A stretch of 64,000 nucleotides of DNA from Devosia sp. Root685 (GCF_001427875.1 NZ_LMHK01000005.1:62001-126000), one strand, 5' to 3'; positions 17,987-26,728 are shown, counted from the stretch's first letter. Notes: generated by a model from the letters alone, not told the origin. Translations and numbers: made by a program.

Positions 17987-18814
17987 ATGAGCAAGAAAAT
18001 AGCCTTTCAAGGTGAACCCGGGGCTTTCAGCCACGCCGCGGCCGCCAATGTATTTCCCGGCCAAGAGTTCGTGGGCTGCGTGACCTTTGAGGAAACGCTC
18101 AATGCCGTGCAGTCGGGCAAGGCCGATTTTGCCGTGGTTCCGGTCGAAAATTCGCTCTATGGGCGGATTACCGATATTCACCACCTGCTGCCCGAAAGCG
18201 GCCTCTTCATCATTGGCGAGACCTACCTTCGCGTCGAAATGAACCTGCTCGGCGTACCGGGCGCGACGCTCGAGGATATCAAGGCGGTCCAGTCGCTGTC
18301 CGTCGCCCTCGGCCAGTGCCGCCGCTTCATCTCCCAAAACGGCTTCCGCACCATCAATGCCGTGGATACCGCCGGTTCGGCCCGCGAAATCGCTCAAAAG
18401 GCCGACAAATCCGTCGCCGCAATCGCCTCGCGCTTTGCCGGCGAGATCTATGGCCTCAACGTCCTGGCCAGCAATATCGAAGACGCCGATCACAATACGA
18501 CCCGCTTCCTCGTGCTCTCGCCCAAGGAAAAGCTCGCCCCGCAACAGGGCAAGGTGAAGACCACCTTCATCTTCCGCGTGCGCAACGTGCCGGCCGCGCT
18601 TTACAAGGCCATGGGCGGCTTTGCCACCAATGGCGTCAACATGACCAAGCTCGAAAGCTACATGGTCGGTGGCGCTTTCACGGCAACCCAGTTCTATGCC
18701 GATATCGAAGGTCATCCCGACGATGTCGGAGTTCAGCACGCCTTTGATGAACTGAAGTTTTTTACTGACCAGTTCAGCATTCTGGGCGTCTATCCGGCTT
18801 CCGAACAGGCCTGA
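17987..18814 (+). CDS. pheA: Prephenate dehydratase
   Basis: A 275-residue enzyme turning prephenate into phenylpyruvate for phenylalanine synthesis. The catalytic domain spans about residues 1-180: FQGEPGAFSHAAA, VPVENSLYGR, and the catalytic TTRF motif. It is followed by a C-terminal ACT domain (VPAALYKAMGGFATNGVNMT, then LESYM) for feedback by phenylalanine. No chorismate mutase domain is present, so this is the monofunctional type. The start MSKKIAFQG is preferred; a second ATG lies 15 bases upstream. Confidence 0.93.
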   Translation: MSKKIAFQGEPGAFSHAAAANVFPGQEFVGCVTFEETLNAVQSGKADFAVVPVENSLYGRITDIHHLLPESGLFIIGETYLRVEMNLLGVPGATLEDIKAVQSLSVALGQCRRFISQNGFRTINAVDTAGSAREIAQKADKSVAAIASRFAGEIYGLNVLASNIEDADHNTTRFLVLSPKEKLAPQQGKVKTTFIFRVRNVPAALYKAMGGFATNGVNMTKLESYMVGGAFTATQFYADIEGHPDDVGVQHAFDELKFFTDQFSILGVYPASEQA

Positions 18815-18980
18815 TCCCGGCGTCCGGCCCTCCAGCGGGTCCGAAGCGATTGGTAATACATATCGGCTAACGTGCCGAAACTGCATATCTGCCAGCCCCC
18901 TTCGGGGCTGTGCGGCCCAGTGCAATTGTGTTGTCATCCTTGCGGCTTAGTCTGCACGCGTCGGATACAGGGGCCTTTCG

Positions 18981-20453
18981 TTGGAACATTTCGATCTCAT
19001 CGTCATCGGTTCGGGGCCAGCCGGCCGTCGCGCTGCCATTCAGGCCGCCAAGCTCGGCAAATCCGTTCTCGTGGTCGAAAGCCGCACGCGCCTCGGCGGG
19101 GTATCCGTGCATACCGGCACGATTCCGTCCAAAACCCTGCGTGAGACGGTGCTCAACCTTTCCGGTTGGCGCGAGCGCGGCTTTTACGGCCTTTCCTATC
19201 GCGTCAAGAAGGATATCGAGGGCAAGGATCTCGGGGCGCGCCTCCAGAAGACACTCGACTATGAAATCGAAGTGCTCGAGCACCAGTTCGCCCGCAACGG
19301 CGTTCGCACCTTCGCCGGCAAGGCGCGCTTCCGCGACGACCATCATCTGATCGTTACCGACCAGAATGGCGATGATCACCTCTTCGGCTTTGATTTTGCG
19401 GTTATTGCGGTTGGCACGGCGCCCTTCCGGCCCTCCAATATTCCGTTCGACAATCACACCATTCTCGACAGCGATAGCCTCGTTGCCGAACCGCGCGTGC
19501 CGCGCAGCCTGACGGTGATCGGGGCGGGCGTTATCGGCATTGAATATGCTACGATTTTCTCCGCGCTTGACGTGCCGGTCACCCTGATCGAACCACGCGA
19601 AAGCTATCTCGAATTTATCGACCGCGAGATCATCGAGGAATTCTCTCATGACCTGCGCAAGCGCGGCATGACCATACGTCTCGGCGCCAAGGTCGATCGC
19701 GTCGAAAAGGATGCGCAGGGCTGGGCCATCACCATCCTCACCGATGGTCGCCAGATCCGGTCCGACATGCTGCTCTACGCCGCCGGTCGCATGGGCGCCA
19801 CCGATGACCTGGGCCTTGAAGCGTGCGGCGTCGTGCCCGACGAACGCGGCCGGTTGAAAGTCGATCCTGCAACCTTTCAGACCGACGTGCGAAACATCTA
19901 TGCTGCTGGCGATGTTATCGGATTTCCCTCGCTCGCCTCGACTTCGATGGAGCAGGGCCGGATCGCGGCGCTCCATGCTTTCGGTGCATCGATGCCGCCG
20001 GCGCCGGAGTTTTTCCCCTATGGCATTTATGCCGTGCCGGAAATTTCGACGGTCGGCCTGACCGAGCAGCAGGTGCGGGCGCAGAATATTCCTTATGAAT
20101 GCGGCGTTGCCCGTTTCCGCGAAACTTCGCGCGGCCACATTATGGGGCTGCAATCGGGCATGATGAAAATGATCGTCTCGCTCGAAACCCGCAAACTCTT
20201 GGGCGTGCACATCGTCGGCGAGGGCGCGACCGAGCTGATCCATATCGGCCAGGCCGTGCTCAACCTCGGCGCCACTCTCGACTATTTCGTCGAAAATACC
20301 TTTAATTATCCGACACTTGCCGAAGCTTACAAGATCGCCGCGCTCGACGCCTGGAACCGCATGCCGCGCACCAAGCCGATCGCCGAAGTGATGGAAGAGC
20401 CCGAAATCGAAGTAACGCGTCGCAAGGTGCATGCCGGAAAAGCGGGGGCGTAA
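18981..20453 (+). CDS. sthA: Si-specific soluble NAD(P)+ transhydrogenase
   Basis: A 490-residue flavoprotein of the pyridine nucleotide-disulfide oxidoreductase family that exchanges reducing equivalents between NADPH and NAD+. It shows the FAD site GSGPAGRRAAIQAAKLGK, the NAD(P) site GAGVIGIEYATIFSAL, and the second FAD box NIYAAGDVIGFPSLAS. The segment GGVSVHTGTIPSKTLRE lacks the redox cysteine pair of lipoamide dehydrogenases, as expected for SthA. The start is TTG, with AGGGG ten bases upstream. It stands alone between pheA and tRNA-Phe. Confidence 0.93.
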   Translation: MEHFDLIVIGSGPAGRRAAIQAAKLGKSVLVVESRTRLGGVSVHTGTIPSKTLRETVLNLSGWRERGFYGLSYRVKKDIEGKDLGARLQKTLDYEIEVLEHQFARNGVRTFAGKARFRDDHHLIVTDQNGDDHLFGFDFAVIAVGTAPFRPSNIPFDNHTILDSDSLVAEPRVPRSLTVIGAGVIGIEYATIFSALDVPVTLIEPRESYLEFIDREIIEEFSHDLRKRGMTIRLGAKVDRVEKDAQGWAITILTDGRQIRSDMLLYAAGRMGATDDLGLEACGVVPDERGRLKVDPATFQTDVRNIYAAGDVIGFPSLASTSMEQGRIAALHAFGASMPPAPEFFPYGIYAVPEISTVGLTEQQVRAQNIPYECGVARFRETSRGHIMGLQSGMMKMIVSLETRKLLGVHIVGEGATELIHIGQAVLNLGATLDYFVENTFNYPTLAEAYKIAALDAWNRMPRTKPIAEVMEEPEIEVTRRKVHAGKAGA

Positions 20454-20503
20454 CGCTCCCGCAACAGCGAGCAGAACATTAGGTTTCGTGGGGAGAAAAG
20501 TGG

Positions 20504-20579
20504 TGGTGCCCGAGACCGGAATCGAACCAGTGACACGCGGATTTTCAATCCGCTGCTCTACCAACTGAGCTACTCGGGC
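20504..20579 (-). tRNA. tRNA-Phe (GAA)
   Basis: A 76-base cloverleaf on the minus strand. The acceptor GCCCGAG pairs with CTCGGGC, the D arm is GCTC...GAGC, the anticodon stem GCGGA/TCCGC carries loop TTGAAAA (anticodon GAA), and the T arm holds GGTTCGATTCC. The CCA end is encoded. Confidence 0.97.
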
Positions 20580-20716
20580 ATCTATTTCGCAGGCCTTTGG
20601 CTGCGAGCCACGGGCCTTATAGGCAATCGTTTTTGCCTGCGCAAGCGCGAAAACGCTATGTGGATAAAGAGGCTAGTTCGTTAGCAGACTGTTACCCACG
20701 AGGTTAGCCGAAGCGC

Positions 20717-20881
20717 CTATTCGTCGTCGTTTTGCGGGAGTGGCTCGTCATCCCGCGCGGGGATGACATAGGAGCCGGTGAGCCAGCGATTGAGATCGAC
20801 ATCGGCGCAACGCTTCGAGCAGAACGGCTTGAATTTTTCGACCATGGCCTTGCCGCAGATGGGGCACTTTCTTTCCGCCAT
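20717..20881 (-). CDS. yacG: DNA gyrase inhibitor / zinc-binding protein YacG
   Basis: A 54-residue protein. Its four zinc ligands are in the family pattern C-P-I-C-G (Cys6, Cys9) and C-S-K-R-C (Cys21, Cys25), followed by ADVDLNRWLTGSYVIP, the YacG signature. YacG binds GyrB and blocks gyrase activity. The start ATG shares one base with the TGA of maf, so the two are coupled. The acidic C-terminal tail is encoded across a palindrome, GTCATCCC-GC-GC-GGGGATGAC (20749-20769), that resembles the repeats found between genes. Confidence 0.93.
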   Translation of the reverse strand: MAERKCPICGKAMVEKFKPFCSKRCADVDLNRWLTGSYVIPARDDEPLPQNDDE

Positions 20882-21519
20882 CAGACGCCCGTCAGGCTCG
20901 ACTGGTTGAGCCAGTTGAAATGGACGGGATAGCCCTCGCCGGCGAGAAGCTGGGTGACTTCATGGAGCGGCAGGCCGACGACGCCGGAATAGGAGCCGGA
21001 GAGTTTGACGACAAACGAGCCGGCGATGCCCTGGATGGCGTAGCCGCCCGCCTTGTCGCGCCATTCGGCGCTGGCGAGATAGGCTTCCATTTCGCGGGTC
21101 GAGAGGCGCTTGAAGCGGAGGCGCGTTTCAACGATCCGCTGCCGCTTGGCGCCGGAGGGCGTGAGGAGCGTAACGCCGGTATAGACGCGGTGCGCGCGGC
21201 CCGAGAGCAGGCGGAGGCAATCGGATGCCTCTTCCATGGTCTCGGCCTTGGGCAGGATGCGCCGGCCGACCGCCACCACCGTATCAGCAGCAAGGACCAA
21301 TGCGTCGGAGCCGAAACCGGCGACGCGGGCCTTGTGCTGGGCGGTGAGGGCTTTCAGTTCAGCCAGGCGACCGGCAAGCTTGCGCGGCAATTCGCCTTTT
21401 TCGGGCGTCTCGTCGACATGGGCCGGAACCAGATGCTCGGGCTCGATGCCGATCTGGTTGAGCAATGCAAGCCGGCGCGGCGAGGCGGAAGCCAGGATTA
21501 ATTCGGGCCTTGAGGCCAT
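20881..21519 (-). CDS. maf: Maf-like nucleoside triphosphate pyrophosphatase
   Basis: A 212-residue house-cleaning NTP pyrophosphatase. It has the N-terminal Maf motif [16 protein letters not shown], the catalytic AADTVVAVG, and [11 protein letters not shown] with [11 protein letters not shown] near the end. It hydrolyses dTTP/UTP or modified pyrimidine nucleotides. It lies between infA and yacG, the usual alphaproteobacterial order, and its stop overlaps the yacG start. Confidence 0.93.
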   Translation of the reverse strand: MASRPELILASASPRRLALLNQIGIEPEHLVPAHVDETPEKGELPRKLAGRLAELKALTAQHKARVAGFGSDALVLAADTVVAVGRRILPKAETMEEASDCLRLLSGRAHRVYTGVTLLTPSGAKRQRIVETRLRFKRLSTREMEAYLASAEWRDKAGGYAIQGIAGSFVVKLSGSYSGVVGLPLHEVTQLLAGEGYPVHFNWLNQSSLTGV

Positions 21520-21580
21520 GATGACGTCGCGCTCCGCTGAAACAGGACGGCCCTTCGCATGGCTCAGGGCGTTTGTCGCT

Positions 21581-21623
21581 CAAAACGCTCCACTGGAGCG
21601 TTTTGACCACCCTTTGGGTGGTC
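21581..21623 (-). repeat. Two-hairpin 3' element after infA (copy A)
   Basis: A perfect 11-bp stem CAAAACGCTCC-ACT-GGAGCGTTTTG (21581-21605) abuts a second 8-bp stem GACCACCC-TTT-GGGTGGTC (21605-21623). It ends a few bases before the infA stop. The same two-stem arrangement recurs at 28885-28919 beside the murA stop. It probably acts as a terminator or 3'-end stabiliser, although no U-tract is present. Confidence 0.7.
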
Positions 21624-21631
21624 GCGCCAAA

Positions 21632-21850
21632 CTACTTGAAACGATAGGTGATACGACCCTTGGTGAGGTCATAGGGGGTCATTTCACACAGCACCTTGTC
21701 GCCGGCGAGAACGCGAATGCGATTCTTGCGCATGCGGCCAGCGGTGTGAGCGATGATCTCGTGTTCGTTTTCCAATTTGACCCGGAAGGTCGCGTTGGGA
21801 AGCAATTCGGTGACCACGCCCGGGAATTCGAGCACTTCTTCTTTGGCCAT
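21632..21850 (-). CDS. infA: Translation initiation factor IF-1
   Basis: A 72-residue S1/OB-fold protein of exactly the expected length. [39 protein letters not shown] and [12 protein letters not shown] are near-invariant in IF-1. It binds the A site of the 30S subunit during initiation. AGGAGA precedes the start. It lies between the UPF0262 fusion gene and maf. Confidence 0.97.
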   Translation of the reverse strand: MAKEEVLEFPGVVTELLPNATFRVKLENEHEIIAHTAGRMRKNRIRVLAGDKVLCEMTPYDLTKGRITYRFK

Positions 21851-21925
21851 ACTTTCTCCTGGGAAGACCCCCGCGAGCGAAACTGCTCGGCGGCGGCCGC
21901 AAATTTGGGCGGAACCTACTGCAAA

Positions 21926-22897
21926 TCAGTGGCTTTGTGAACTACCGGAAACCAGTGGTTCCAAACGAGTGCGAACGCGGCGTCTGAGACCGTCGCGAAG
22001 TTCGCGATAGGCCGACAGAACTACCTCGCGGCTGCCTTCGACAAGCGAAGGGTCCGGCACGGTCCATTGTTCGATTTCGCCGGCCTCGAGACCCTTGCGG
22101 GCTACTGCATCGGGGGCGTCATCGGACAGGGTGATGACGAGATCGAAGCGGTTTGCAACGAGCTCATCGAGAATATGGGGCGTATGGATCGACATATCAA
22201 TGCCGATTTCTTCCATGACCTCATAGACGAACTGATCGGCCTTGCCGCCATTGACGCCCACCGAGCGCGCGATGATGCGGCCGGGAAAGGCTTGGCGGGC
22301 GAGAGCCGCGGCGATGGGCGAGCGCACCGAATTCATCGAGCAGACGAACAGCACAGAGGGCAGTTCGCTCGTCGCCTCGTCGATGCGGCTCGCATAGGGC
22401 TGGACGGCGCAAATCAGGGTGAAGAGGCGCCGCGCGGTGTTGAGATCGATGATGATCTTGTTGTGGAGCCGCGTGCGCAGGAGTTCGGCTGCTTCGTTGT
22501 GCATGCCGCGCCTCGCCATGTCGACGGTTTCGATCTGGAAGGGTTGGGCGGAACGGATCGCCTCGTAATAGGCGTCGCGAATACGGAAATAGTCGCGAAT
22601 CAGCCGGCGGAACGGGGTCAGCGAAATGTAGTGGGCAGCGATCGGCTGAAAGGTTTCCGGATGGCGCACGTCGAGCACGATGGAATTGCCGATGATCGAG
22701 ACGTGGAGCGCATAGGGGCCTTCGGCAGCGACGCGGGCCGGACGAAAACTGTTGGATTCGAGGAGGTCATAAATGGCGATGCGCCATTCATGCACCTCGT
22801 CGGGATTGATCGAGGTGATCGTATTGGGGTCGAGCGTGACGGTGACCAGGCGATTGGTGCTGGAGGCCGCCTCGCTTGTGCCCATCGAAATGCTCAA
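21926..22897 (-). CDS. UPF0262 protein fused to low-molecular-weight phosphotyrosine phosphatase / arsenate-reductase-like domain
   Basis: A 323-residue single frame with two units. Residues about 15-165 match UPF0262 (RLVTVTLDPNTI; VHEWRIAIYDLLESNSFRP; LTPFRRLIRDYFRIRDAYYE). Residues about 180-320 are a LMW-PTP fold with the P-loop Cys186-SMNSV-Arg192-Ser193 and a late VPDPS that supplies the general-acid Asp. In relatives these are commonly two adjacent genes in the same place, after hisD and before infA. The start ATG overlaps the hisD stop (ATGA). The phosphatase substrate is unknown. Confidence 0.88.
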   Translation of the reverse strand: MSISMGTSEAASSTNRLVTVTLDPNTITSINPDEVHEWRIAIYDLLESNSFRPARVAAEGPYALHVSIIGNSIVLDVRHPETFQPIAAHYISLTPFRRLIRDYFRIRDAYYEAIRSAQPFQIETVDMARRGMHNEAAELLRTRLHNKIIIDLNTARRLFTLICAVQPYASRIDEATSELPSVLFVCSMNSVRSPIAAALARQAFPGRIIARSVGVNGGKADQFVYEVMEEIGIDMSIHTPHILDELVANRFDLVITLSDDAPDAVARKGLEAGEIEQWTVPDPSLVEGSREVVLSAYRELRDGLRRRVRTRLEPLVSGSSQSH

Positions 22898-24186
22898 CGG
22901 TTGAGCCGAATCGAAATGGAGCGCCCGTGGCCATCGAGCGCTTCGACTTCGGCAATGGTCACCGCCGCTTCGGCGAGAGCCGAAAGCGAGGAGGGCGTGC
23001 AGCCGAGGATCGAGGTGCGCTTGACGAAATCGAGCACGCCGAGGCCCGAGGCAAAGCGCGCCGAGCGGGCGGTGGGCAAGACGTGGTTGGAGCCACCGAC
23101 ATAGTCGCCGATGGCTTCGGGCGTGTGGTGGCCCAGAAAGATCGCGCCGGCATGGCGGATGGCCGGGACCAGCGATTGCGGGTCGTCGATTGCGAGCTCC
23201 ACATGCTCGGAGGCGATGCGATTGGCGAGGTTGGTTGCCGTTTTAAGCGTATCGACGGTGATGACGGCGCCGAAGGTGTCCCAGCCTTCCCGGGCGATGG
23301 ATTCCTTGGGGAGGAGGCTCAACTGGCGATCGACTTCGGCTTCCACGGCATCGGCCAGTCTTTCATCGGTGGTGACGAGGATCGACTGTGCGCCGCCGCC
23401 ATGTTCGGCCTGGGCGATGAGATCGGCGGCGACCCAGGCGGGATTGGCCGAGTGGTCGGCAATGACGAGGACTTCGGAGGGGCCGGCGATGAGGTCGATG
23501 CCGACCTGGCCGAACACCTGGCGCTTGGCTGCGGCAACAAAGGCATTGCCGGGGCCCATGATCTTGTCGACGCGGGCAATGGCACTGGTGCCATAAGCGA
23601 GGGCGGCTACAGCCTGGGCGCCGCCGACGCGGTAGATTTCGGTGACGCCGGCAATTTGGGCGGCGCAGAGAATGGCCGAGGCCAGTTGCCCATTGGGCGT
23701 GGGCACGACCATGGCGATGCGCGAGACGCCGGCGACTTTAGCCGGCACGGCATTCATCAGCACCGAAGAGGGGTATGAGGCAAGGCCCCCGGGCACATAG
23801 ATGCCGACGGCGTCGATAGCGGTCCAGCGCGAGCCGAGAGTGACGCCGAGCGCGTCGGTATAGACATCGTCTTTGGGCATCTGCCGCTCGTGATGCGACT
23901 TGATGCGGTCATGCGCGGTCTGCAGCGCTTCGCGCACATCGGGGGTGACCCGGGCGGCGGCTTCAGCGATTTCCTCGGCCGAAAAGCGCAGTGTTTCGGG
24001 GGTGACGGCGGCCTTGTCGAATTTGTTTGTAAGCTCGACCACCGCCTCGTCGCCGCGGGCGCGGACATCGGCAATGATGCCGGCGACCACATCGCCCACT
24101 TCCTGGGAGGCTTCGCGTTTGCTGGCGAGCAGCTCGACAAAGCGGGATTCGAAATCATCAGCGGCGCTGTCGAGGCGTAAAGGCAT
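22894..24186 (-). CDS. hisD: Histidinol dehydrogenase
   Basis: A 430-residue zinc enzyme catalysing the last two steps of histidine synthesis (histidinol to histidine). It shows the VGIYVPGGLASYPSSVLMNA loop, GPGNAFVAAAKRQVFG, IAGPSEVLVIAD, the zinc and catalytic residues around QAEHG and EHVELA, and GGSNHVLPT. The start MPLRLDSA is chosen; an in-frame extension to 24285 has no similarity. It is first of a coupled pair with the UPF0262 fusion. Confidence 0.96.
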   Translation of the reverse strand: MPLRLDSAADDFESRFVELLASKREASQEVGDVVAGIIADVRARGDEAVVELTNKFDKAAVTPETLRFSAEEIAEAAARVTPDVREALQTAHDRIKSHHERQMPKDDVYTDALGVTLGSRWTAIDAVGIYVPGGLASYPSSVLMNAVPAKVAGVSRIAMVVPTPNGQLASAILCAAQIAGVTEIYRVGGAQAVAALAYGTSAIARVDKIMGPGNAFVAAAKRQVFGQVGIDLIAGPSEVLVIADHSANPAWVAADLIAQAEHGGGAQSILVTTDERLADAVEAEVDRQLSLLPKESIAREGWDTFGAVITVDTLKTATNLANRIASEHVELAIDDPQSLVPAIRHAGAIFLGHHTPEAIGDYVGGSNHVLPTARSARFASGLGVLDFVKRTSILGCTPSSLSALAEAAVTIAEVEALDGHGRSISIRLNR

Positions 24187-24280
24187 TGGCGGTCCGGGTC
24201 GGAATGGAGTGATGCGATCTATCCCCATGGGGAGTTTGATCGCAAGGGGGAATGGGGGCGGCCGGGAGAGCGGGGCTCCC

Positions 24281-24400
24281 GTCACCCCCTCCCAGCCTCC
24301 CCCATCAAGGGGGAGGTGCCGGTCTGGCGGTTGGGACGAGAGCCAGTCTCAAACTCGATGCAACACCTCCCCCTTGATGGGGGAGGATGGGTGGGGGTGG
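24281..24400. repeat. About 120-bp inverted-repeat element, family 1 copy 1
   Basis: Two GC-rich arms (CCTCCCCCATCAAGGGGGAGG on the left, ending GTGCC; CCTCCCCCTTGATGGGGGAGG on the right), each itself a hairpin and each other's complement, flank a variable centre of about 50 bases. CCCCCTCCC / GGGTGGGGG edges complete the element. Copies occur at 24975-25095 and 63414-63533. No gene is inside. It occupies most of the 239-base gap between hisD and DUF2948. Confidence 0.85.
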
Positions 24401-24425
24401 GGCCCCGCGCGCAGAAGCCCCAAAA

Positions 24426-24860
24426 TCAATCGAGCTTGTGCCCCGGCTTTGCCGCGGCAGCCCAGGCGGCGCCAAGATCGGCCAGCCTTGCCTCGAGCAC
24501 TTCCACCGTCAGCCGCACGGTGCCGCCGCCGGCAAAGGTGATTTCCACCACGCCTGAAACGCCATCGGGGGATGGAACAAAGCTCAGCGCCAGGAGATTG
24601 AGCACGCCTTCGGCCGAGGCGGGATCAAAGCCGGCATAGGCGACGCTTTGCACGCGGTCGAAATGGAGGCCAGAGCGTTTGCGGAGGCCCTTGCTCCGCG
24701 GCTTGTCCTCGGTCCAGTCGTAGCGGTTCATCAACAGGGCAAAGCGCTTGTCGCCGCGGGCATAGCCCATATCGACGACGCGCACGACGGCATCCTGCAC
24801 ATGGGCGGAAAGCACGGCGAGGTCTTCAGTATCAAGCGCCAGTAGCTTGAGATCGGTCAT
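24426..24860 (-). CDS. DUF2948 family protein
   Basis: A 144-residue cytoplasmic protein of unknown function, conserved in alphaproteobacteria next to hisD. Recognised by MTDLKLLALDTEDLAVLSAH, MGYARGDKRFALLMNRYDW and RKRSGLHFDRV. There is no catalytic motif I can identify. The start at 24860 is favoured by family alignment over one 30 bases upstream. It is read in the same direction as hisD, but a repeat element separates them. Confidence 0.85.
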   Translation of the reverse strand: MTDLKLLALDTEDLAVLSAHVQDAVVRVVDMGYARGDKRFALLMNRYDWTEDKPRSKGLRKRSGLHFDRVQSVAYAGFDPASAEGVLNLLALSFVPSPDGVSGVVEITFAGGGTVRLTVEVLEARLADLGAAWAAAAKPGHKLD

Positions 24861-24974
24861 AGGGTCAGCTCGCAAAAATGGTTCTGCCACATTTGGTCAT
24901 GCATGGGCTGATCTACAAGCTTGCAGGGGCGGGGGCAATTGGGGGGGCAGGCGTTGCATGCTTCGGTATGTGCC

Positions 24975-25095
24975 ACCACCCCCTCCCATCCTCCCCCATC
25001 AAGGGGGAGGTGCCGGCTGGTGGGTTGGGTGAGACCTTGCCTCACACTCGATGCAACACCTCCCCCTTGATGGGGGAGGATGGGAGGGGGTGACC
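24975..25095. repeat. About 120-bp inverted-repeat element, family 1 copy 2
   Basis: The same arms as the copy at 24281: CCTCCCCCATCAAGGGGGAGG and CCTCCCCCTTGATGGGGGAGG, with CACCCCCTCCC / GGGAGGGGGTG edges. Part of the central segment (CTCGATGCAACA) is shared with copy 1. It lies between the divergent DUF2948 and TetR genes, ending 27 bases before the TetR promoter. Confidence 0.85.
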
Positions 25096-25121
25096 GGGAG
25101 GCAGGGGCGTTAACAACTCTC

Positions 25122-25151
25122 TTGATAACTGACCAGTCAGTCAGTTATAAT
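25122..25151 (+). promoter_or_regulatory. Promoter/operator of the TetR efflux operon
   Basis: TTGATA (25122-25127), an 18-base spacer and a perfect TATAAT (25146-25151). Within the spacer lies AACTGAC-N6-GTCAGTT (25127-25146), a palindrome typical of TetR operators. The expected start of transcription is the A of the TetR ATG itself (25158), so the message appears leaderless. No ribosome site is present. Confidence 0.8.
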
Positions 25152-25157
25152 CGCCCC

Positions 25158-25799
25158 ATGACGAGTGACAAAAAATTCCGCCGGCGGGCTGAGGCGCGGC
25201 CGGATGAGATGCTGGATGCGGCTTTGGCCGTATTTTCCGAGAAGGGTTTTGCTGCGGCCAGGGTGGACGAGGTGGCGCGGCGGGCGGGTGTTTCCAAGGG
25301 TACGGTCTATCTCTACTTTCCCTCCAAGGAGGCGCTGATGGAGGGGATCGTGCGGCGCGCAGTGGCGCCGATTGCCGAGCGGGCGGTGCCGGATATGGCG
25401 CGTTTTGACGGCGATCCGCGCCTGCCCATCGCCATGCTGGTGCATATGTTGCAAACGCTGCTGGCCGATCCGAACAATCTCGCTGTGCCGCGGCTGATCC
25501 TCCGCGAAATCATGAATTTTCCCGGCCTTGTCGAACTCTATCGGCGCGAAGTGCTGGGCAAGGTGATCCCGGTGCTGACCGCGCTCGTTGCGCGGGGCGT
25601 TGCCTCGGGGCAGTTGCGAAACGTCGATCCAGAAATGACGGTGCGCTCCATTATCGGGCCGATTCTCGCGCATGTGGCGCTGAGCGAAGTGTTTGGCATG
25701 CGGCCCGAAGAGGGGCTGGCGCTCGACCGGCTGGTGGAAAATCACCTCGATATCCTGTTTCACGGCATTTCGCCCGCGGGCGGAGAGGAGACGCCATGA
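25158..25799 (+). CDS. TetR/AcrR-family transcriptional regulator
   Basis: A 213-residue regulator with an N-terminal HTH (MLDAALAVFSEKGFAAARVD; ARRAGVSKGTVYLYFPSKEA) and a C-terminal TetR ligand domain ending DRLVENHLDILFHG. Its stop overlaps the start of the HlyD gene (ATGA), so it is cotranscribed with the pump it is expected to repress. The start is fixed by TATAAT six bases upstream. The inducer is unknown. Confidence 0.9.
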   Translation: MTSDKKFRRRAEARPDEMLDAALAVFSEKGFAAARVDEVARRAGVSKGTVYLYFPSKEALMEGIVRRAVAPIAERAVPDMARFDGDPRLPIAMLVHMLQTLLADPNNLAVPRLILREIMNFPGLVELYRREVLGKVIPVLTALVARGVASGQLRNVDPEMTVRSIIGPILAHVALSEVFGMRPEEGLALDRLVENHLDILFHGISPAGGEETP

Positions 25800-26728
25800 A
25801 CGACTTTTTCGGCGGGCTAATGGCGGCGGTTTTGGCGTTGTTTTCGCCGGCGGGGCCTGCGGGTTTTACCGGCTATATCGAGGCCGACTATGTTTATGTC
25901 GCGCCGGTGAGCGCGGGGCGGATCACCGAGATCGCCGTTGTCGAAGGGCAGACGGTGGCCGAGGGCGACCTCTTGCTGGTGCTCGACCAGAGCCAGCAGC
26001 AGGCCCTGCTATCGGCGGCCGAGGCGCGGGTGGCGGCGGCGCGGGCGACGCTCGAAAATCTCGAAACCGGCAGCCGCAGCGAGGAGCTTGATGTCATCCG
26101 CGCTTCATTGGGCAAGGCCGAGGCGGACCTTGGGCTGGCAAAAACCAATCTCATGCGCAGCGAGCAGCTGGAAAAGGCGGGCTCGGTTTCCGCGGCCAAG
26201 GTCGAAGTGGATCGCAATGCGCTGGCTTCGGCCGAGGCGCAGGTGAACCAATTGAAAGCGCAGCTTGCCGTCGCCGAATTGCCGGCGCGTTCGGGCCAGC
26301 AGGTGGCGGCGGAGGCCAATCTTGCCGCGGCCGAAGCCGATGCCGAAGGGGCGCGGATCGATTTTGCCGAACGGCAAGTGCATGCGCCTGCGGCGGGCGT
26401 CATTGAAAAGCTCTATTATGCGGCGGGGGAAGTGGCGGCCGTGGGGACCCCGATCGCTTCCATCCTGCCGGCGCGGGCGCTCGAAGCACGATTCTTCGTG
26501 CCCGAAACCGCGCGGTCGAGCCTCTCGGTCGGGCAGGCGGTGACGGTCACCTGCGATGGCTGCGCCGATATGGCGGCGACGGTGGTGCATATCGCGAGCG
26601 AAGCGCAGACGACCCCGCCGGTGATCTATTCAACGGAGGAGCGCAGCCGGCTGGTTTATCTCGTTGAAGCCCGGCTCGACGATGCCGCGAAATTGCAGCC
26701 GGGCCAGCCGGTGACCGTGCTGCCATGA
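25796..26728 (+). CDS. HlyD-family efflux adaptor (YbhG-like)
   Basis: A 310-residue periplasmic adaptor. An N-terminal hydrophobic anchor/signal precedes a lipoyl half (GYIEADYVYVAPVSAGRITE; VVEGQTVAEGDLLLVLD). A long coiled coil follows at about residues 70-190 (Ala/Glu/Leu-rich, ARVAAARATLENLETGSRSE) and then a beta-barrel (VHAPAAGVIEKLYYAAGEVA). It links the ABC pump below to the outer membrane. It overlaps both neighbours by four bases. Confidence 0.88.
   Translation: MNDFFGGLMAAVLALFSPAGPAGFTGYIEADYVYVAPVSAGRITEIAVVEGQTVAEGDLLLVLDQSQQQALLSAAEARVAAARATLENLETGSRSEELDVIRASLGKAEADLGLAKTNLMRSEQLEKAGSVSAAKVEVDRNALASAEAQVNQLKAQLAVAELPARSGQQVAAEANLAAAEADAEGARIDFAERQVHAPAAGVIEKLYYAAGEVAAVGTPIASILPARALEARFFVPETARSSLSVGQAVTVTCDGCADMAATVVHIASEAQTTPPVIYSTEERSRLVYLVEARLDDAAKLQPGQPVTVLP

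Noticed and set aside
18867-20564. A 565-codon open frame antisense to sthA
   Set aside because: It fully overlaps sthA and even runs into tRNA-Phe; no recognisable domains.
24281-25095. CRISPR-like array from paired repeats around DUF2948
   Set aside because: Only two copies, each an internal inverted repeat, separated by a gene; no cas genes.
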